From: Rusavskia elegans
Taxonomy: Eukaryota; Ascomycota; Lecanoromycetes; Teloschistales; Teloschistaceae
Assembly: GCA_011316305.1 (NCBI GenBank)
Contig: SAUG01000052.1
Span: forward strand, 248,001 to 312,000
Reading direction: 5' to 3'
DNA: 64,000 nt
Part shown: in pieces, positions 57,448 to 64,000 of the stretch
How the letters are laid out: each line of letters begins with the position of its first letter
How positions within the stretch are numbered: the first letter of the stretch is position 1
Program-made: the position numbers and the translations under genes
The notes under the pieces: generated by a model
What the model was told of the DNA's origin: nothing
Database searches by the model: none
What the model saw: the letters and a program-made list of their open reading frames with translations, nothing else

Positions 57448-58040
57448 ATGATTCAAGAGGGGGGGCAGAGGGCAGGTTTGCGAAGGTTTTGGATCGGGGT
57501 AAAAGGAATAGATCAGGAGAGAGAAAAAAGCTACCATGAATGAGGGTGGTGGTCGATTTGGACGGCATTTTTCTTCTTAATCAGTTTTCTGCCATTTTTT
57601 TCCGGCTGCTTGTACGCTAGGGGGGAATTAAATGTTCGTGATGTGGTTGGAGTAAGCGGATCGGTGAGAGCCGGTGTTTATTAGCCCGCTGCTTGATATA
57701 CTGCTAGCTGGAAGGAGCAGAGGAACGGAAAAGAAAGGGGGCGCCGCCTTCGGTGGATATACTCTATTTTGTGTATGAGGCTTTTTAAGATATGTATGCT
57801 GGATTGGATTTATAGTAGGAAATTTACGTTTTTGCTGTGGTTAAGTAACGGCATTAAGAAAATGGATTGTTGGTGTGCTTGAGTAACGGCGTTGAGAAAA
57901 TGGACAACTTAAATCGATTGGATTCCTTCGAATTGTCTTCGAGTCCCAAGCCCAATATGGGCTATTCTCTTCTTTTGAGGTATATACAATTCTATTGGGG
58001 GAAAAAAAAAGCCCCCTCCCGTAGGTATATCCGTTTTGAT
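57448..58040. other. Convergent 3' region, secreted protein / SAT4-type gene
   Basis: 593 bp of 3' flanks. The tail of the first gene is G-rich. A near-direct repeat, agtaacggc-tt-agaaaatgga, occurs at 57845-57865 and 57883-57904. No gene is supported. Confidence 0.5.
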
Positions 58041-59571
58041 TCACGGATTGTACTGCGAAGCACCACGCAACCTCCCCTTCGCCGGCTTGTTGATCGAAGG
58101 CGTCGAGTACTCCACATCCCATGTTACATCCTTCTGGATAATCATCTGCCGACTGCCTCCGCTCCCTATACTCCCCGTATCTTCATGTATTATATCGACT
58201 TCATTCCCCAACTCCAGGTTTCTCCCACCGCTACCACGTCGACTGGTCCCTCGCTCATCCAATTGCGATCGATCACCTTTGTTCGTGGGCGTCTTGTTGT
58301 TATTCGATGATAAGGCGCTGCTGGAGCTCTTTTCGGTTTTGTTGCGGCGGCCGAAATTCTTGAGCGTTTTTAGTGTTCCGGAGTTGGAGTGGCCGCCGGA
58401 ACGGTCCATCCGGGATAGCTCGTTGATTTCGGCGGATCCGCCGAAGGAGGTGTTGAATGCTGCGATGAACGGTTTTAGGCAGGCGATGTTGCTGGAGCAG
58501 ATGCTGAAGTGGGCTTCGACGATGGACCAGATGACGAAGAAGACGCCGTCGAAGGAGGGATCGGACGAGTGTCGCCACGTTTTGACCGTTTGGAGCCGCA
58601 GGATGGTGAACGCGATCATCCTAGCGATGCAGGTATGATTAGCAGAGAAGAAAAGGAAGGGTACGGATTTGAATGGACACGCACGGTAAGCGCAATCCGA
58701 AAGCGACCACGACAAACGACTTCTTGGAGACGTCCATCTTCAGGTCTTTGACCAGGAGGATCGCCATTGCGAACAGGGCTACTTCGGTGGCGATGTCAAT
58801 GGCGCCGATGATATCCCAACGAACAATCTGGGGAAATTTAGCTTATCACCCAGGTTGCGGCTGTGACACCGAAGTATAGAGCGGGAAAAGGCGTACAGCA
58901 TCTTTGCACCGCGGGTCCATGAATATCCATGGGTGAGACAAGTTGCACTGTAGAGCAACAAGGAAGATAGACAACACCAGCCAAACGGTCACGGTTATCC
59001 GAAGTCCCAACGCCAGCCTCTTATGGTCTGCCCGAGGCGTCAATCTGGTGAAAAGTAGAGCCATGGAGCATTTCGAGGCCCAAACGGTGAAGAGGAAGAA
59101 AAAGTCGCTGGCGTATAAAAGCTGCGTTGTCGTTCAGTAGGTATAAATCATAGCAGCGGAAGCCTCGACAATAGTGTCTCGAACTTTCCGATACCAGGCG
59201 AAGCTTATGGAATCCACGTGGTTGGACGTACTTTCTGCACCGTTATGAGAGCCGTGGGGGATAATAGATCTTGCGCTCTGCCAAACCCCTTTGAAACGAC
59301 GGAGAACAAGAGCGCCGAATATATTATAGCCCAGAGCTGTGTTTTCGGTCAGTTTGTATCTCTCCATTAATCTCTTCCGAATGCTCACTGTCGCTACCCC
59401 TAGGAGAAGGTCATCGCGGTCAAATGGCGGATTGATGAACAGGCGTGCAAACACTCGAATGATAGTAAAGATCAAGACCAAACACAACCCGAAGCCATTG
59501 GTGATGAGAACAAAAGCACCATGGTCGGTGGTGGTGACCTCAGAAATAGGGGGCAAGATGTCAGACGACAT
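58041..59571 (-). CDS. SAT4/Pth11-type (rhodopsin-domain) integral membrane protein
   Basis: Exons 59571-59389, 59336-59232, 59121-58897, 58827-58685 and 58620-58041 encode 411 aa; all four introns are GT-AG. Seven membrane segments are expected. TM1 is FVLITNGFGLCLVLIFTIIR, followed by the family's FDRDDLLLGVATLWA, SKGFGRAQDLLSPTALITVQ, LLYASDFFFLFTVWASKCS and LQCNLSHPWIFMDPRCKDA (the QC-x-PW-x-C motif). IVRWDIIGAIDIATEVALF and a polar Ser/Asn/Gly-rich C-terminal tail follow. Relatives are numerous in Pezizomycotina; the best known, Pth11, is a putative GPCR for surface sensing. The role here is unknown. It converges on the secreted-protein gene. Confidence 0.9.
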
Positions 59572-61304
59572 AGTTACATCGATACTGCGATCAAATTTTT
59601 CGATGCTGTGGAGAACTCGGACACGTTGAGGTCCGCACTCTAAGCCGAAACTCCAAACAGCCTGCCGGCAGGAAAGATTGTACGAAAACGAGAAATCGAA
59701 AAGACAGAAAACTCCAAAGCAGCCGGTGACGATGCGAAAGCAAAATGATGTTTGCAGGATGTGCTATTATTTTCCCTGTACGGATGAGCAACCGACACCT
59801 CCTAAGCCGGGGAAGCCAGAGAGGTACTTGCCAAATCTGCAAGGTGGAGAACGGATCCTTGACAATCGGCGTGCCTCGTGGGGTGGCTGTCACTCAAATG
59901 GGTTACTCTCCCATGATGGATAAGGCCGTTGAGCTTGGGGGGATATCCTATTGGCACGTCTTATCGCCTGCCATTTTTTCCCCACGCGACAAGCCTGCAG
60001 GTGGTTGGGGTCTCAGCTTCAAGCGGCACATCCAATAAGGTACTGTTCCCGTCCAATATCCATCACTGCGGAATCCAAGCAAAGTTGATCTTCCGCAATG
60101 CAGGTTGAAAGCATGAGTGCTTTTGGCTGAGCGAGCAACGCTTTGCTAGTGTCCATAAGAATCACAAGGCCTGTCAGAGACAACATGACAGCGTGGGCTC
60201 ATGGCCACGTCGAGCCCGTCGATCCAACTGCAGGCTTCAGCTTGAAAGGTTGACTTTCTTTAGTGAGCCGGGGAACACGTCGTTGACTTTCCTAGTGTGT
60301 TGGGGAACCCCTTTAGCTTCCGAGCATGGAACCCCCGTCTCCTTACTAGAACACTATTAGCAGCATCTCAATCCGTCATGCCCTCAAACCCTGCACTGCA
60401 AATAAACCGCTGTTCAGGGATGTGCAGTCGCCATTGTTTGAAAGTGACGAGAGTGAACAACCCTTCCTTGTCTTCTAGAAACTGTTGTCGGTCGCGTCCT
60501 TCATGGAGATATCGCATCAGGGGGTTTTTTACGATATGACGGATGGTAGTGGCCGGCCATTGACAGTTTGACTTTCACCTTAGCTGCGTGTCCGGTCAGT
60601 CGGAAACCCGGAAACGCTATAATGGTCTTTATAGTGAGCACGCGGACCCTGTTCGTTCTTCTTATCGTTCTCGATGTGCTCGGATCACTCCCGACCGTTG
60701 GAAAGCATCGAGAGTGTTACTTTATTGCGTACAATGTCGAGCCTGGTTCCACCAACTCGACGATGAAGTCCATATCATCCTTGGCGTCAATGCTGTGCAT
60801 TTCCTGCAGGTGCGATGCACAGCGTCAACAGCGTCAATCTCCACCAAGGGCCAGCAACGCCCCTTCCTTCTGATCCTTCAAATGCGACGGGCGGCACGGT
60901 ACCAGGAATCAGGGGTCGGTAGTAGTGACCGCCTGGTGCGCCCACTGGCGCTATCACTCCTTTACCGTTGCAGTAGTCCTCTACCTCGCTCAGCAAGTAC
61001 CTGTCTTGATACTGTTGGTTCCCGTCTGGCGTCTTTGAGCTCCCCCGAATTCGCCAGGGATCACCATGCACAGAAGCACTTGTGTCTTGTCCCGTGCGTA
61101 TCGAAGCAGGTGGACTCCGCATAGCGTGGCTCTTGGCCAACCACCAATGGAGACTAGTAGTTTGGCGAAAAACGTACGAATTTGCTCCTGGAGATCTGGA
61201 GAACGGAGATGGCGTCTTCGTTGCTTGATTCCTAGACCTTCTTCCTCATTTGCTACTGCCACCTCTTTTGCTCCCTGGCTGTATTACTATCGCTCTTGAG
61301 TAAC
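59572..61304. other. 1.7-kb divergent region upstream of SAT4-type gene and permease
   Basis: Holds both promoters. Several open frames overlap at 60588-61262 on both strands. One minus-strand stretch (60787-61140, 117 codons) looks protein-like (DYCNGKGVIAPVGAPGGHYY), but no start, splice pattern or family could be established. It may be an eroded gene. Confidence 0.45.
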
Positions 61305-63327
61305 ATGTCGAAGAGCAGTAATGGCTACATGCAATCCACTGCCCTTCCGAAAGGGGAGCATTTTTCCGACCATGTCCAGCTGGAAGATTTCACCGCAACC
61401 GTCGCCGACAAGTGGCAAGGCACCGTGGCCGATAAACATGACATGGTCATGCTTGGAAGGTCGCAAGTCCTACGGGTGAGCATCGACCTCTACCGCATCT
61501 TCTGACGGAGTATCGCTGAAATGTACCGTTGCAGCGGAATTTCAGCTTCGTCTCCATCCTCGGTTTCTCGGCCGTTCTCATATGTACCTGGGAGCTTATC
61601 TTCGCGTGAGCATCCGACCCGACCTGCCATCGACTGGCCGCCTCTGATCATTGAGCTCCTAGGAATCTCCTCTTCGCTCTTACCGATGGAGGCACAGGTG
61701 GCCTTTTCTGGGGATTCACAGTGACCATCATTGCCAGCATATTCATCTTCTCCAGTGTTGCCGAGATGGCTTCCATGTAAGTGGGCCGGGACCCAGGTGT
61801 TCCCAGCTGTTGACGCATCGACAAGGTCGCCTACGGCCGGTGGACAATATCATTGGGTGTCGGAATTTGCTCCGGCATTTTGTCAAAAGTTTCTGAGTTA
61901 CATCTCCGGTACTAGCCTCTCCTGCTGCACTTTCGTGACCGGTCGCTAACGCCTCGACAGGTTGGGTCCTGGCGATGGGATGGCAAGGCGCCGTGGTGGG
62001 CCTCTCCTTCGTGGTGGGAACCATCATCCAAGGCTTGATATCACTTCAAAGTCCCTCGTACGAACCTCAGCAATGGCATGGCACCCTCCTCATCATGGCC
62101 GTTGTCATGTTCTGCATCGTCTTCAATACGTCTCTAGCGAAGAAATTACCACTGATTGAGGGTTTCATCTTACTGCTCCATATCATTGGGCTTTTTGCTA
62201 TCGTGATCCCTCTTTGGGTTCTCGCGCCCCGTAATACTCCAAGTGTCGCATTATTCCGTTTCAATAACGGCGGTAACTGGCCTACCATGGGAGTTGCGTA
62301 TATGGTCGGTTTGCTTACTGCTTTGAGCTCGATGATGGGGTACGACTGCTCAGTGCATATGTGTAAGTCATTGCATCCCTTGATTGCGCCTTCTTCAACG
62401 AGCTTCGAATCCTAAGGCTGACTATCGACAGCCGAAGAGATCAAAGATGCTTCCAGTACCCTTCCAAGAGCGATGTTGTGGGGGGTTGGCCTCAATGCAA
62501 TACTGGGATATGTTGTCGTTATCACCCTTTGCTTTACCATTACCGATCCCAAGGCCCTCCTGGATAGCGATACCGGATTTCCATTCATTCAACTGTTCTT
62601 CGATGTTACACACAGCTACACCGCCACAAATATCATGACGGCCATTATCATCATCAATATCGTTTCTGCGGTCATCAGCGAAATCGCCACGGCATCCCGA
62701 CAAATCTGGTCCTTTGCCAGAGACGATGGGTTTCCCTTTTCGAATTTCCTGAAAAAGGTAAGCCGCCCCGGTGCCTGGAGAGAGAAAATGTCCTTGCGAA
62801 ACAATATTTTCCACCATCTCACGCCACAAGATCCCCGTCTTGTTCAAAAGCCTAGATATTCGCTGCCGTGGAGACTGGCTGACTGCTAATAGGTGAGCCC
62901 TGGATGGAACATCCCCCTCAACGCCGTTGTCGTCTCCTTCGGGTGCGGCGTTGCAATCTCCCTGATCAATCTCGGCTCCAGCGTGGCCCTCAACGCTATC
63001 GTCTCCCTGACTATGTCCGCATTGCTCAGCTCATATATGCTTTCGATCGGCTGCATCTTTCTGAAACGACTCCGCGGTGAGCCGCTACCTCCGTCAGCCT
63101 TTACCCTCGGGCGCTGGGGCTTGGTTATCAACGCAATCGCGCTGGGATTTCTCTCCACGTTCTTCGTTTTCTGCTTCTTCCCGACCGCGACACCGGTCGA
63201 TGCGAGCACTATGAATTGGAATATTGCCATGTTCGGCGGCATAACACTTTTTGCAACGATTTGGTATATCTTTACGGGCCATAAGAAGTATCGACCGCCT
63301 GTGGATATCCAGAACAGGAAGCTGTGA
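61305..63327 (+). CDS. APC-family amino-acid/GABA/choline permease
   Basis: Exons 61305-61475, 61535-61605, 61663-61776, 61826-61908, 61961-62362, 62432-62757 and 62893-63327 encode 533 aa with 12 predicted membrane segments. Spliced motifs in order: RRNFSFVSILGFSAVLICTW, NLLFALTDGGTGGLFWGF, SVAEMASMSPTAGGQYHWVS, GWVLAMGWQGAVVG, GYDCSVHMSEEIKDASSTLP and SRQIWSFARDDGFPFSNFL. These are signatures of fungal GABA/choline-type permeases of the amino acid-polyamine-choline superfamily. The EEIKDAS segment forms only after splicing. The substrate is not predictable. It is the last gene before AT-rich DNA. Confidence 0.94.
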
Positions 63328-63459
63328 ACTATTGTAGCGGTATTCGCTGAGGTGTTAGACGGGGCAAATGAATCCAAAGGAAATAGACTATATGTATATG
63401 TCAGCCGGCAGGAAGGAGTCATGTAATGATTGATTGATGATTGAGTGAAAATCTATAGA

Positions 63460-64000
63460 GAACTAGTTTATATGAAAAGTGGTAAGTGCCAAGGAGGCGC
63501 TAAGCCTATTTAGGACCACGCTAAACCTTATAGGGCAGATATACGTAACCTTAGCGAGTCTCAGCGAGAAATACTAAATGGCTTTTCTATAAATATTTTA
63601 TAATCGCTTCTATATACTAATATACGTCTTTAAAATTAATATATTATCGATAATAAATATAATCCTACTATTCTTTTTTTAATACTTTATTTTTCTTTTA
63701 AATTGAAGATTTTAAATTAATTTATAGAGGTATTTTAGTATTAAAAGCGGCGGTCGATTTTATAACGTCCCTATATATCAAAGGGCGTTACGTTCGAGCC
63801 TAGCTACAGCCGTAGGCGTAGTCCAAGCTATTAAATAGTAAAGGAATTCTAGTATAAATTATTATAATTAATCCCGCGTAGCCGCGAAAATATAGTTATA
63901 ATATTATAAAGCGTCTATATTATATAGATAGTTAAGAAAAAAATAGTAGAAATATATTTAATAATTATATTAATAACTAATAAAAGAAGCTATCTAATAG
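63460..64000. repeat. AT-rich, RIP-like block at right end
   Basis: Composition shifts sharply to A+T-rich, TA-dense DNA with no open frames. An island around 63740-63830 keeps more GC (aagcggcggtcga, gggcgttacgttcgagcc). This is typical of a repeat, probably a retrotransposon, mutated by RIP. It continues past the window edge. Confidence 0.7.

Noticed and set aside
60588..61124. 178-codon plus-strand frame with a C-x2-C-x3-H pattern
   Set aside because: Too few metal ligands for a PHD finger and no conserved context.

Overview
The window is nuclear DNA of a filamentous ascomycete (Pezizomycotina). I count 25 protein-coding genes on both strands, most split by short introns of about 46-150 nt with GT donors, CTAAC/CTGAC-like branch points and AG acceptors. 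Two AT-rich, TA-rich blocks look like repeat DNA eroded by repeat-induced point mutation (RIP). Families such as Zn2Cys6 regulators, a SAT4/Pth11-type membrane protein and a UMTA/LaeA-like methyltransferase also point to Pezizomycotina. The class cannot be decided from the sequence alone. No rRNA, tRNA or CRISPR was found.

Left part (1-8.5 kb) is core housekeeping: the 3' end of an AIM41/YqeY-type gene, an F-box gene, GAL7, the divergent lipid pair IFA38-like ketoacyl reductase / ERG28, an RS-tailed cyclophilin and KRR1. From 8.5 to 14.6 kb the DNA is gene-poor. Its one convincing gene is an 8-exon UMTA/LaeA-like methyltransferase that is invisible as a long ORF because its exons are 34-178 nt.

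Middle part (14.6-50 kb) is again mostly core: a peroxisomal (SKL-ending) enoyl-CoA hydratase, a coiled-coil gene built from 63-bp repeats, NOG1, DDI1, a GNAT acetyltransferase, a 1105-aa Zn2Cys6 regulator, proteasome alpha-5, gamma-tubulin complex GCP2, MTHFR, acetyl-CoA carboxylase, CDC37 and RRP8. Ribosome biogenesis (KRR1, NOG1, RRP8), protein quality control (PUP2, DDI1, CDC37) and ER lipid synthesis (ACC1, ketoacyl reductase, ERG28) are all represented. Degenerate dispersed repeats sit in the gaps at 14.3, 37.3, 45.7-46.1 and 50.2 kb.

Right part (51.8-64 kb) is accessory: an MFS exporter, a CYP7/8-like P450, a small secreted cysteine-containing protein, a SAT4-type membrane protein and an APC amino-acid permease, ending in an AT-rich RIP-like block. 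Notable gene-structure details are two probable GC-AG introns (F-box gene, PUP2), a possible start codon split by an intron (DDI1), and micro-exons of 7, 13 and 22 nt. Exon boundaries were derived by hand from splice signals, reading frame and remembered family conservation; no search was run.
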